Shown piece by piece: positions 8,756 to 16,459 of a stretch of DNA of 21,880 nt. A program made the translations under genes and the position numbers. Every line of letters begins with the position of its first letter. Within the stretch, counting starts at the first letter, position 1. The notes beneath the pieces were generated by a model. The model saw nothing but the letters and a program-made list of their open reading frames with translations, was not told the DNA's origin and did no database searches. Source of the DNA: JAZKFT01 sp043760535 (lineage in GTDB: Bacteria > Bacteroidota > Bacteroidia > Chitinophagales > Chitinophagaceae); assembly GCA_043760535.1 (NCBI GenBank), contig JAYUOV010000354.1, positions 1 to 21,880 of the forward strand, in the 5' to 3' direction.

Positions 8756-9199
8756 TTAATTTTTTCCTGTATGACCAAAACCTCCTTCTCCCCTGTTAGT
8801 TTGCGAAAATTCCGATTTTGCTTCCCATTCAATTAGTTCCACTTTCTGAAATACCAACTGTGCTATTCTGTCGCCAGGGTGGATGGTTTGTGGCTCATTA
8901 GAAAGATTAACCAATATTACTTTTAGTTCGCCACGGTAATCACTATCAATAGTACCAGGAGAATTAAGACAGGTTAGCCCTTGTTTTATTGCCAATCCGC
9001 TTCGTGGTCTCATTTGAGCTTCGTAACCAACGGGTATTTCTATAAAAATACCGGTAGGAACCATAAATCGTTCTAAAGAATTCAATACAAGTGGTGCTGA
9101 AATCCATGCCCGAATGTCCAAACCCGATGAACCAGTGGTGGCATAAGCTGGCATTGGATTTTCAGAAACATTTCTGATACCGATTGTTATCACTTCCAT
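8756..9199 (-). CDS. dut: dUTP diphosphatase
   Basis: The trimeric dUTPase hydrolyses dUTP to dUMP and pyrophosphate, keeping uracil out of DNA and supplying dUMP for thymidylate synthesis. At 147 residues it has the usual length. All five family motifs are present: GSSGLDIRA (about 23-31), RPRSGLA (about 64-70), GTIDSDYRGELKV (about 82-94) with the catalytic Asp/Tyr region, GDRIAQLV (about 107-114) and the C-terminal RGEGGFGHTG. The usual Ser in the last motif is His here, a tolerated change. The gene lies 57 bp after ispF and 3 bp before the DUF4292 gene on the same strand. Confidence 0.97.
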   Translation of the reverse strand: MEVITIGIRNVSENPMPAYATTGSSGLDIRAWISAPLVLNSLERFMVPTGIFIEIPVGYEAQMRPRSGLAIKQGLTCLNSPGTIDSDYRGELKVILVNLSNEPQTIHPGDRIAQLVFQKVELIEWEAKSEFSQTNRGEGGFGHTGKN

Positions 9200-9256
9200 G
9201 CAGGTAAAAATAAGGTTTGAAGAAAAATAATAGCTGTTAACATACAGCCAAATGGG

Positions 9257-9733
9257 TTATTTTTTTTGAAGTAATACAGTCGCATACGCTACTAACCCTT
9301 CTTCTCTACCCACAAAACCCATTCGCTCAGTAGTAGTGGCTTTAATAGAAACATCGCTAATATCCACTTTTAAAATCCCGGCAATTACCTCCTGCATTTG
9401 CAATACATAAGGCTTAATTTTTGGCAACTCTAAACATAGCGACGCATCTACATTTACCAGCGAATAACCTTTACTGCAAACAAGATTGTAGCTGCGTTGT
9501 AATAATATTTTACTGTCGATATCTTTAAACTCCGAAGCTGTGTCGGGAAAATGAGTGCCAATATCGCCTAAAGCTAAGGCCCCAAGTAGTGCATCGCAAA
9601 TAGCATGTAGTATTACATCGGCATCACTGTGGCCCAGTGCACCTTTACTGTGGGGTATTTTTATGCCACCTAGCCAAAGATCACGGCCTGTAACTAATTG
9701 ATGAAAGTCTATACCGGAACCTATTCTATACAT
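9257..9733 (-). CDS. ispF: 2-C-methyl-D-erythritol 2,4-cyclodiphosphate synthase
   Basis: IspF catalyses the fifth step of the non-mevalonate (MEP) isoprenoid pathway, cyclising CDP-methylerythritol 2-phosphate and releasing CMP. The 158 residues cover the whole family fold. The metal-binding residues align as Asp9 and His11 (GIDFH) and His43 (ILHAICDALLG). GHSDAD at 34-39, FPDT near 62 and the C-terminal ATTTERMGFVGREEG signature are all present. It is the first gene of the run ispF-dut-DUF4292-envC on the minus strand, downstream of the porV terminator, so a promoter is expected in 9734-9796. I see no exact TAnnTTTG there. Confidence 0.97.
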   Translation of the reverse strand: MYRIGSGIDFHQLVTGRDLWLGGIKIPHSKGALGHSDADVILHAICDALLGALALGDIGTHFPDTASEFKDIDSKILLQRSYNLVCSKGYSLVNVDASLCLELPKIKPYVLQMQEVIAGILKVDISDVSIKATTTERMGFVGREEGLVAYATVLLQKK

Positions 9734-9765
9734 AAAAAAGAAATTTGTTGTTGTAAAAGTTTATA

Positions 9766-9791
9766 GTAGTAACCTCGAGGCGTGTTACTAC
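9766..9791. repeat. 8-bp perfect inverted repeat upstream of ispF
   Basis: GTAGTAAC (9766-9773) and GTTACTAC (9784-9791) are exact reverse complements around a 10-base centre containing CTCGAG. It sits 33 bp upstream of the ispF start. It may be an operator or a leader hairpin of the ispF operon. Confidence 0.4.
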
Positions 9792-9796
9792 AAACG

Positions 9797-9827
9797 AAAG
9801 AGGCGAAGGTAAAACCTTCGCCTCTTT
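9797..9827 (-). terminator. Terminator after porV
   Basis: A perfect 14-bp stem, AAAGAGGCGAAGGT (9797-9810) with ACCTTCGCCTCTTT (9814-9827), has a 3-base loop. It lies 25 bp beyond the porV stop on the minus strand and insulates porV from the ispF operon. Confidence 0.85.
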
Positions 9828-9851
9828 TATTTTAATGAAGAATACTACTTG

Positions 9852-11009
9852 TTATTTATTATTATCAAAGTTGAAAACAAGACTAAAACGCAATGTGTTT
9901 GATAACGGGTTACGATTAACACCATTGCCAGAAGGAATAAGGTAAGAGAAATTTAAACCGAAAACATTATAAACGATACCAATACCAGCTGTAAAAAATT
10001 TGCGGTTTCCTTTTGTTTTGTCTTCGTAAAAATATCCACCACGAACAAAAAATTGGTCATTGTAACTGTATTCTGCACCTACGGCTACCTGATATTCGGC
10101 CAATTCACTTTTAAAAGAACCAGCATCTCCAAAAGATGAGAACCAGCTATTTACAATTCCTTTTGAGCGATATTCTGAAAGTGCATTTGCATCGGTAGCA
10201 CTATCGCCACTTGCTAAAGGTGGTGTGGGAACCATTAATTTATTGGCCTCAATACCAAAAGTTATTTTATTGCTTTCGTCAAAAACTGAAGTGTAAGAAA
10301 CACCGATACCAAGGTTGGCAGGAATGTAATCTTTTTGTTGTGCATCGTTAGTATAAGAAATTTTAGAACCCAGATTACTTAATGCAATACCAGCACGAAT
10401 GCCAGATCCATACTCCTTAGTGTTATCGTAGTAGAGCGATAAATCTCCAGATACTGCACTTCCGGCTTTGTAGGTAATACCATTAGAGGCAGCATAGCCG
10501 CGGGTAAGATTACTATTGATGTAACGGATAGCAACACCCAATGCTAATTTATCTGATACTTTGCGGCTATAGCCCAAATCAAGACTTAACTCGGTTGGCT
10601 TACCAGTAGAAATATCACGTCCGCTAAAATCTGTAAACTGTATGGAGCCAAGATTAAAAAAGCGCATAGAACCTGAAACTGCTGATTGATCATCTAATTG
10701 ATAGTAACCTGCCAAGGAAGCAAGAAATACATCATTTACACCCAAATCCTTTAACCATGGTGTATATGTAAGCGATACTGCAGATTTACTTTTGGCAAAA
10801 GGCGTTTTAGCAATGTTCCAAAAAGACGAATTGGCATCAGGTGAAGTAGCCACGCCCATATCACCCATACCCCCACTGCGTGCATCGGGAGATATACGAA
10901 GAAACGGAGTTGCGGAAGTTACAACGTTGATTGGATCAGCTTGTGAGAAAGCCTGAGAAGATAATGTAACAGCACAAAGCAATGCTGCAGTTTTCAGTTT
11001 TGGTCTCAT
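9852..11009 (-). CDS. porV: Type IX secretion outer membrane protein PorV
   Basis: PorV (also called LptO) is an outer membrane beta-barrel of the FadL-like class. It takes cargo from the type IX secretion pore and delivers it to the attachment complex with the PorU sortase. The 385-residue protein starts with a Sec signal peptide (cleavage near AFS|Q). The family signature ARSGGMGDMGVATSPDANS follows at about residues 43-61, with its SFWN continuation. The remainder is a series of amphipathic beta strands ending in LRFSLVFNF, a typical outer membrane C-terminus. Known porV genes often lie near porU; no porU is visible here, and the gene stands alone, divergent from the malic enzyme gene. With the PorW-like gene it shows the organism has a type IX system. 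Confidence 0.9.
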   Translation of the reverse strand: MRPKLKTAALLCAVTLSSQAFSQADPINVVTSATPFLRISPDARSGGMGDMGVATSPDANSSFWNIAKTPFAKSKSAVSLTYTPWLKDLGVNDVFLASLAGYYQLDDQSAVSGSMRFFNLGSIQFTDFSGRDISTGKPTELSLDLGYSRKVSDKLALGVAIRYINSNLTRGYAASNGITYKAGSAVSGDLSLYYDNTKEYGSGIRAGIALSNLGSKISYTNDAQQKDYIPANLGIGVSYTSVFDESNKITFGIEANKLMVPTPPLASGDSATDANALSEYRSKGIVNSWFSSFGDAGSFKSELAEYQVAVGAEYSYNDQFFVRGGYFYEDKTKGNRKFFTAGIGIVYNVFGLNFSYLIPSGNGVNRNPLSNTLRFSLVFNFDNNK

Positions 11010-11339
11010 TGAGTCAGTATTTGTTTTGTTTACAACGAATTGGTGGCTAAAATAGTATTTTATTAAACACCATTAGTAAATCTCAAATTAAAAAAAGGTA
11101 GAAAATGGCTCTATAGAAAACTGATTTTGTAAATAATAGAACCAAAATAGATATTTTTTTTAAAAAAAGCGATTTTTTCTCAATTTGCTGCCTGAATAAT
11201 TATTTCTTAGGGTTTAACACCTTTTGTCAATTTGTTTCCATGTTCATTTCTACCGTTAAATAAAATAGTATTTTATCTAACTCTGGTAATAAAATGATGC
11301 CATTTATTTTTTTTATTAATCCGTAGGTTTGCTTACTCT
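11010..11339. other. Divergent intergenic region between porV and maeB
   Basis: These 330 bp are strongly AT-rich with poly-A and poly-T tracts (for example around 11150-11180) and carry no credible ORF. They should hold the porV promoter (minus) and the maeB promoter (plus). The only exact -7 match is next to maeB at 11324-11331. Confidence 0.6.
11324..11331 (+). promoter_or_regulatory. -7 promoter element of maeB
   Basis: TAGGTTTG matches the Bacteroidota -7 consensus TAnnTTTG exactly. It ends only 8 bp before the first ATG (11340), so transcription would begin at or just before that codon. No TTG is visible at the expected -33 distance, where the sequence is a T-rich run. Confidence 0.5.
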
Positions 11340-13682
11340 ATGCAAAAAGATAAAATGAAAGACCTGCAAAAACAACAGGCTTTAGAATATCATTCCAAAG
11401 GACGCCCGGGCAAGATAGAAGTGGTGCCAACAAAAGAGGCCAAAACTCAACGAGACCTTAGCCTTGCCTACAGCCCCGGTGTAGCTGTACCCTGTTTGGA
11501 AATAGTAAACGACCCAGAGGCCATTTATAAATACACCGCCAAGGGAAACCTAGTAGGCGTTATAAGCAATGGTACAGCAGTACTTGGCCTAGGTGATATT
11601 GGTGCCGCAGCTGGCAAACCCGTAATGGAAGGCAAAGCGGTTCTCTTTAAAATCTTCGCTGATATTGATGTTTTTGATATTGAAATCAATGAAAAAGATC
11701 CGGAGAAATTTGTGCAGATAGTAAAATCGCTGGAACCCACTTTTGGTGGTATTAATTTAGAAGATATAAAGGCCCCGGAATGCTTTTATATTGAACAGCA
11801 ATTAAAAGAACAGATGAATATTCCGGTAATGCACGACGATCAGCATGGTACTGCCATTATTAGCAGTGCGGCATTGCTAAATGCATTAGAACTTCAAAAA
11901 AAGAAAATAGACAAAATAAAAATAGTGGTAAACGGAGCAGGAGCAGCAGCTATGGCCTGTGCGAAATTGTATGTAGCCCTCGGGGCAAAATACGAAAACT
12001 TCTCTATGTTCGATATTAACGGCATACTACACAAAGACAGAAACGACCTGGATGAAAATCGAATAAAATTTGCAGTAGATGCCAGAAAAAAAAATATGAA
12101 CCTGGTCTATGCCATGAAGGAATCCGATGTGTTTTTAGGATTAAGTGTAGGTAATGTAGTTACTCAAGATATGATTAAATCCATGCCCAAAAACCCAATT
12201 GTTTTTGCCATGGCTAACCCAGACCCGGAGATTACTTATGATGCTGCTACGGCTGTTCGGAAAGACATTATTATGGCTACAGGCCGGAGTGATTATCCTA
12301 ATATGGTTAACAATGTGTTGGGCTTTCCCTACATATTCCGGGGTGCGTTAGATGTACGGGCCACACAAATAAACGAAGCCATGAAACTGGCTGCAGTAAA
12401 GGCTTTGGCCGAACTGGCCAAAACACCTGTGCCAGAAATAGTAATACTGGCTTACAACGAAAAAAACATACTTTTTGGCCCAACCTATATTATTCCAAAA
12501 CCTTTAGACCCCAGGCTGCTAGCCACTGTGGCACCCGCTGTAGCCCGGGCTGCTATGGAAAGTGGTGTGGCCCGAACCCCAATTACCAATTGGGATGACT
12601 ATATAGTAAGCCTTAATAAAAGACTGGGTCTTGATAACCAACTGATGCGGGTTATTGGCAGTAAAGCACGTAAAGATCCACGCCATCTTGTTTTCTCCGA
12701 AGGGGATAATATTAAAATGCTGAAAGCTGCACAAATTTGTGTGGATGAGGGTATCTGCTACCCTATTTTATTAGGCGAAGAGAAGAAAATACAAAGCATT
12801 GCCGATAGCAATGGGATAGATCTTGAAGGCATTACTATTGTAGATCCTAAAACAGACGAAAACGAAGAGAAACGAAGACAATATGGCGAACAATTTTTTG
12901 CGAAACGTGGCCGTAAAGGTGTAAACCATTATGAAGCCATTAAGATGATGAAAGACCGCAATTACTTTGGCTGCATGATGGTAGAAAATGGCGAGGCCGA
13001 TGGGATGCTGGCTGGCCCTAACAAAGATTATGCAGCTCTTATACGCCCTGCCCTACAAATTATAGGTACAGAACAAGGTGTAAAACGCATTGCCGGCATG
13101 TACATCCTCATTACTAAACAAGGCCCTTTATTTTTAGCAGACACTACCGTAAACTTTAACCCAACAGCAGAAGCACTGGCTGATATTACTATGCTGGTAG
13201 CAAAAGAAGTAAAGCAATTCAACATTAGACCAAGGGTGGCTATGTTAAGTTATAGCAACTTTGGCAGCAGCGACAGTGCCGAGGCCAAACTGATGGCCGA
13301 TGCCCGGCGAATAGTGAAAGAACGTGACCCCAACATGATAATAGATGGTGAAATACAGGGTAATATGGCGTTTAACAACGAATTATTGAAAGAAAATTAT
13401 CCATTTAGCGAACTGATAGACCAAGAAGTAAACACCCTTATTTTTCCAAACCTGGCAGCGGGTAATATTGCGTATAACCTGCTACGGGAAATTGGTGGTG
13501 CAGATGCTATTGGCCCTATTTTGCTGGGTATTAAAAAACCGGTGCATGTGTTGCAACTTGGCAGTTCCATCCGTAGTGTTGTTAACATGGCACTAATTGC
13601 CGTAATAGATGCGCAGATGAAATGTAAAATGACCTTAGAAGAAAAAGAAGAGAGGAAAAAGAAATGGTGGAAACGGAAGTAA
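11340..13682 (+). CDS. maeB: NADP-dependent malic enzyme with C-terminal phosphotransacetylase-like domain (MaeB type)
   Basis: This enzyme decarboxylates malate to pyruvate with reduction of NAD(P), linking the TCA cycle to pyruvate and supplying NADPH. At 780 residues it is close to MaeB of E. coli. The malic domain (about 15-165) shows SLAYSPGVAVPC with Tyr44, GDIGAAAGKPVMEGKAVLFK with Lys99, and GGINLEDIKAPE with Glu141/Asp142. HDDQHGTA (165-172) leads into the nucleotide-binding domain with VVNGAGAAA at about 197-205. Residues about 440-770 form a PTA-like domain (VAMLSYSNFGSSDS, DGEIQGNMAFN, FPNLAAGNIAYNLL), known in MaeB as a regulatory acetyl-CoA-sensing module. The second ATG at 11355 (MKDLQKQQ...) fits the usual family N-terminus better. 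The first ATG would be nearly leaderless given the promoter at 11324. The last residues are a Lys/Glu-rich tail. Confidence 0.94.
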   Translation: MQKDKMKDLQKQQALEYHSKGRPGKIEVVPTKEAKTQRDLSLAYSPGVAVPCLEIVNDPEAIYKYTAKGNLVGVISNGTAVLGLGDIGAAAGKPVMEGKAVLFKIFADIDVFDIEINEKDPEKFVQIVKSLEPTFGGINLEDIKAPECFYIEQQLKEQMNIPVMHDDQHGTAIISSAALLNALELQKKKIDKIKIVVNGAGAAAMACAKLYVALGAKYENFSMFDINGILHKDRNDLDENRIKFAVDARKKNMNLVYAMKESDVFLGLSVGNVVTQDMIKSMPKNPIVFAMANPDPEITYDAATAVRKDIIMATGRSDYPNMVNNVLGFPYIFRGALDVRATQINEAMKLAAVKALAELAKTPVPEIVILAYNEKNILFGPTYIIPKPLDPRLLATVAPAVARAAMESGVARTPITNWDDYIVSLNKRLGLDNQLMRVIGSKARKDPRHLVFSEGDNIKMLKAAQICVDEGICYPILLGEEKKIQSIADSNGIDLEGITIVDPKTDENEEKRRQYGEQFFAKRGRKGVNHYEAIKMMKDRNYFGCMMVENGEADGMLAGPNKDYAALIRPALQIIGTEQGVKRIAGMYILITKQGPLFLADTTVNFNPTAEALADITMLVAKEVKQFNIRPRVAMLSYSNFGSSDSAEAKLMADARRIVKERDPNMIIDGEIQGNMAFNNELLKENYPFSELIDQEVNTLIFPNLAAGNIAYNLLREIGGADAIGPILLGIKKPVHVLQLGSSIRSVVNMALIAVIDAQMKCKMTLEEKEERKKKWWKRK

Positions 13683-13778
13683 GGTTCATTTGGCAGTTTT
13701 TCAGTTAGCAATTGGCAAAGTAAATTCGGGGGTTACGATTGTGAATGTTAATTTTTTTCAACCAGAATTTTTTCTATT

Positions 13779-13836
13779 AACCTAGCGAAAACCGTTCCCT
13801 GATGAAGCGACATTGGTCCTCACAATACTGTGAGGA
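13779..13836 (+). repeat. Isolated core of the dispersed repeat family, followed by its own hairpin
   Basis: The 38 bp at 13779-13816 match the core of the element at 18993-19030 (AACC-AGCGAAA--CCGT--CCCTGATG-A-CGACATTGG) at about 33 of 38 positions. Immediately after TTGG comes a hairpin, TCCTCAC (13817-13823) with GTGAGGA (13830-13836). Terminal inverted repeats are not visible around it. It lies between maeB and the ACT gene. Confidence 0.55.
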
Positions 13837-13900
13837 TTCATCTGATTGCAATTATTAAACAGTATGCTTCACTTATTCAAACCTACATAGCTATCAAAAA

Positions 13901-14299
13901 ATGACCGGCGAAACCAATCTGCAAACCTTACTTAAAAACCTCAAGCCCGAACTTCACATCGGTGATTATGTTTTTTGCTCTATCCCGGATTCGCTTACAA
14001 TTGATACATCCAACATTGTTTTGTTGTTTAAAGAAACCGAAGGCCATACAATAATCATAAAAAAAGAAACAGCTGACATACTGCAACTCGGCTACACATT
14101 TGTTGCTTCGTGGATTACACTCACAGTGCATTCTTCATTAACAGCAGTTGGCCTAACGGCTGCATTTTCAACAGCTCTTTCCGCAGCAGGTATCAGTTGT
14201 AATGTGGTAGCTGCCTTTTACCACGATCATATTTTTGTTGATAAGAAAGATGCCTCAAAAGCCATGCAGGTGCTAACCAGTTTGGCTGATGAAGAGTGA
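13901..14299 (+). CDS. Small ACT-domain protein (COG3602-like)
   Basis: A 132-residue soluble protein made of two ACT-like halves. Residues 1-60 (LLKNLKPELHIGDYVFCSIPD...) match the N-terminal part of the small ACT-domain family known as COG3602. Residues 65-130 carry the second half, with WITLTVHSSLTAVGLTAAFSTALSAAGISCNVVAAFYHDHIFV, typical of ACT strands and helices that bind amino acids. There is no signal peptide. The family is usually a stand-alone protein of unknown ligand. It sits alone between maeB and a repeat element, convergent with citrate synthase. The start follows an AT-rich leader without a Shine-Dalgarno. The family is fairly sure, the function is not. Confidence 0.8.
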   Translation: MTGETNLQTLLKNLKPELHIGDYVFCSIPDSLTIDTSNIVLLFKETEGHTIIIKKETADILQLGYTFVASWITLTVHSSLTAVGLTAAFSTALSAAGISCNVVAAFYHDHIFVDKKDASKAMQVLTSLADEE

Positions 14300-14331
14300 T
14301 CCATTTATTTTCATACGAAAACGCAATAGCA

Positions 14332-14584
14332 TCAGAACTCCTTACCCTTTGAATTGAAATCGCTTATACTTCGCAGTCTATAATGCTCAATAGAAGCAGC
14401 CTCATCCGGCCTTTGTCCACCTGCTCCTTTAGAGATGGAAAGCTGAACAAGGGTATGTTTTTGAACGGAGTCCCGTAATGCTACGGGATTTACAACGTTC
14501 GCCAATGTCGCTCCATCGGGGCAAGGCTTTCGCTGGATAAAAAAAAACTACACAATCAAAACTGCAAAGGGCAAGGAGTTCTGA
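14332..14584 (-). mobile_element. MITE-like repeat element, copy 1 (inverted relative to copy 2)
   Basis: This 253-bp element is bounded by TCAGAACTCCTTACCC (14332-14347) and GGGCAAGGAGTTCTGA (14569-14584), a 16-bp terminal inverted repeat with one mismatch. Read on the minus strand it matches the element at 18920-19199 over its whole length, apart from a gap of about 27 bp ahead of the core. GCA flanks both ends (14329-14331, 14585-14587), a possible 3-bp target duplication. The core lies at 14502-14537 and a hairpin CCCGTA/TACGGG follows it. It carries no credible gene. The region 14300-14331 upstream shows nothing else. Confidence 0.7.
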
Positions 14585-14591
14585 GCATAAC

Positions 14592-14618
14592 AAAAGCCGC
14601 CCAAACTGAGCGGCTTTT
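14592..14618. terminator. Terminator between repeat copy 1 and citrate synthase
   Basis: AAAAGCCGC (14592-14600) pairs with GCGGCTTTT (14610-14618) around a 9-base loop. It lies 47 bp beyond the citrate synthase stop (minus strand) and has T runs on both strands, so it can also stop plus-strand transcription. Confidence 0.8.
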
Positions 14619-14664
14619 CATTGAAAATTTCCAATTGATTGTTGAACAATCTTTAACCTGTAAA

Positions 14665-15990
14665 TTAGTCACCCCAAACATTGTCTTCGCCTTTAATCCA
14701 TTTTTTTACCAGTTCTGTAGTAATAGATTTTGGACGCTCTAACGGAAATGCAAGTGCTCTATCCCAGCAAAGGCTTGCTAGTACACCAAGAGAACGACTT
14801 ACCGCAAACAGTACCGTGTAAAATTCGTATTCCACCATGCCATAATGTACCAGTAATGCACCGCTGTGTGCATCCACATTCGGCCATGGGTTTTTAACTT
14901 TACCAAGCGATTGTAATATTGGTGGCACAGTTTCGTAAATATTCCAAACAGTTTGTACCAGCGGATCATCGGGCATGTGCTTTTTACCAAATTCCATTTG
15001 TGCAGTAAATCGTGGATCCGTTTTGCGAAGCACCGCATGGCCATAGCCCGGCACTACTTTACCACTTGTAAGTGTATCCTGCACATATTGGGTTATCTGC
15101 TCTTTAGTTGGTAATTCTGTTCCCAATTTTTCCCTCATTTCAAAAATCCATTTAATTACCTCCTGATTGGCTAGGCCGTGCAAAGGGCCTGCTAAACCAT
15201 TCATACCTGCTGCGTAGCTAAGGTATGGGTCGCTTAATGCACTGCCTACCAAATGGGTAGTGTGTGCACTAACATTACCACCTTCATGGTCTGTATGGAT
15301 GGTCATATACAATCGCATCAGCTCTTTAAAACTTTCGTCTTCGTAACCCATCATGTGGGCAAGGTTTCCACTCCAATCAAGAAGCCCATTGGGGTGAATA
15401 TGTTCGCCAAATTTATATTTGCGGCGATATATATATGCTGCAATCCTTGGCAGACGGCTTATTAAATCCATAGAGTCATCAAAAGCGGCATCCCAATAAT
15501 CTTTCTTATTCATGCCTTCGGCATAGCGTCGCTGAAAATTACTTTCGGTTTGCAGTGCCATTACACCAGTTACAAACATCGTCATTGGGTGTGTATTTAA
15601 TGGCAGTGCATCTATAGTATTAAATACATGTTGCGGCACATGGCTGCGGCGCTGCCACACACTAGTAAGGTGATTTACATCGCTTTCTGTAGGCAGTTCT
15701 CCAATTAGCATTAGGTAAAAAAGCCCCTCTGGTAAGGGTTCTCCACCACCCGGGGCTTTTGGTAACTTTTCCTGTAATTCGGGTATGGTATAACCACGAA
15801 AACGGATACCTTCTTGCGCATCTAACAGCGAAGTTTCGGTTACCAAACCAGTAATACCACGCATACCCTGATACACCTGCGAAAGGGTTACTTCACCAAT
15901 TACTTTGTTGCCATGTTCTTTCAACAAGTCTTTAATTTCTGTGCCTGCAGCTTCAGCAGCCTCTTTAAATCTTTTTTTAATAAAGCCCAT
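14665..15990 (-). CDS. gltA: Citrate synthase, mitochondrial/eukaryotic type
   Basis: Citrate synthase condenses acetyl-CoA with oxaloacetate, the entry step of the TCA cycle. The 441-residue protein resembles animal mitochondrial citrate synthase far more than the usual bacterial form. Shared stretches include PLPEGLF (85-91), ESNFQRRYAEGMN (149-161), HTDHEGGNVSAHT (232-244), LVGSALSDPYLS (247-258) and FPLERPKS (415-422). The catalytic residues are present: His271 (NGLAGPLHGLANQEV), His318 (VPGYGHAVLRKTDPR) and Asp373 (NPWPNVDAHSG). There is no targeting-type extension; the N-terminus is a short Lys/Glu-rich helix. The gene is monocistronic, convergent with the ACT gene, and closed by a terminator at 14592. 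I use gltA only as the generic bacterial symbol. Confidence 0.95.
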   Translation of the reverse strand: MGFIKKRFKEAAEAAGTEIKDLLKEHGNKVIGEVTLSQVYQGMRGITGLVTETSLLDAQEGIRFRGYTIPELQEKLPKAPGGGEPLPEGLFYLMLIGELPTESDVNHLTSVWQRRSHVPQHVFNTIDALPLNTHPMTMFVTGVMALQTESNFQRRYAEGMNKKDYWDAAFDDSMDLISRLPRIAAYIYRRKYKFGEHIHPNGLLDWSGNLAHMMGYEDESFKELMRLYMTIHTDHEGGNVSAHTTHLVGSALSDPYLSYAAGMNGLAGPLHGLANQEVIKWIFEMREKLGTELPTKEQITQYVQDTLTSGKVVPGYGHAVLRKTDPRFTAQMEFGKKHMPDDPLVQTVWNIYETVPPILQSLGKVKNPWPNVDAHSGALLVHYGMVEYEFYTVLFAVSRSLGVLASLCWDRALAFPLERPKSITTELVKKWIKGEDNVWGD

Positions 15991-16459
15991 GTAATTGAGA
16001 ATTTTCTTGTGTAAATAATGGAATGCCGTAAAGATAATTGAATAGGGTTACCAATAAACAGGGTTAGTAATGAAATGGCTAAATGTTTGGCTTTGTAACA
16101 CAAATAATTATACTTAAAAAGTTGTAAGCTTTTAGCCTACAATTTTATATTGGGTTGATAATTATAAACGCCAAATTAAATTTTCCATTTTTAACCATTG
16201 GCAGCGCTACTTTTATTGAAATTTAGTAACAGGTATTTAATCTGCATCAATTATTCAACTGCACCGTGAACAAAATAAAATCCCAATTATTACAATACAA
16301 CATTTAATAAAGTTCTCAAAAACTAACTGCTAACAATAGCATTAAGCAATCTTTAACAACCTTATGCAGCTATCGTATTAATACTAAACCTGATAAGCTT
16401 AACTGCAATTATTTGTAACAAATTCCATAAAATCAATAATTTCATTTTAAATAAAATAA
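15991..16459. other. Divergent intergenic region between citrate synthase and the sugar dehydrogenase
   Basis: These 469 bp are AT-rich with no credible ORF on either strand. They should contain the promoters of both flanking genes, but I find no exact TAnnTTTG element at a sensible distance on either strand. No strong hairpin or repeat stands out. Confidence 0.5.
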
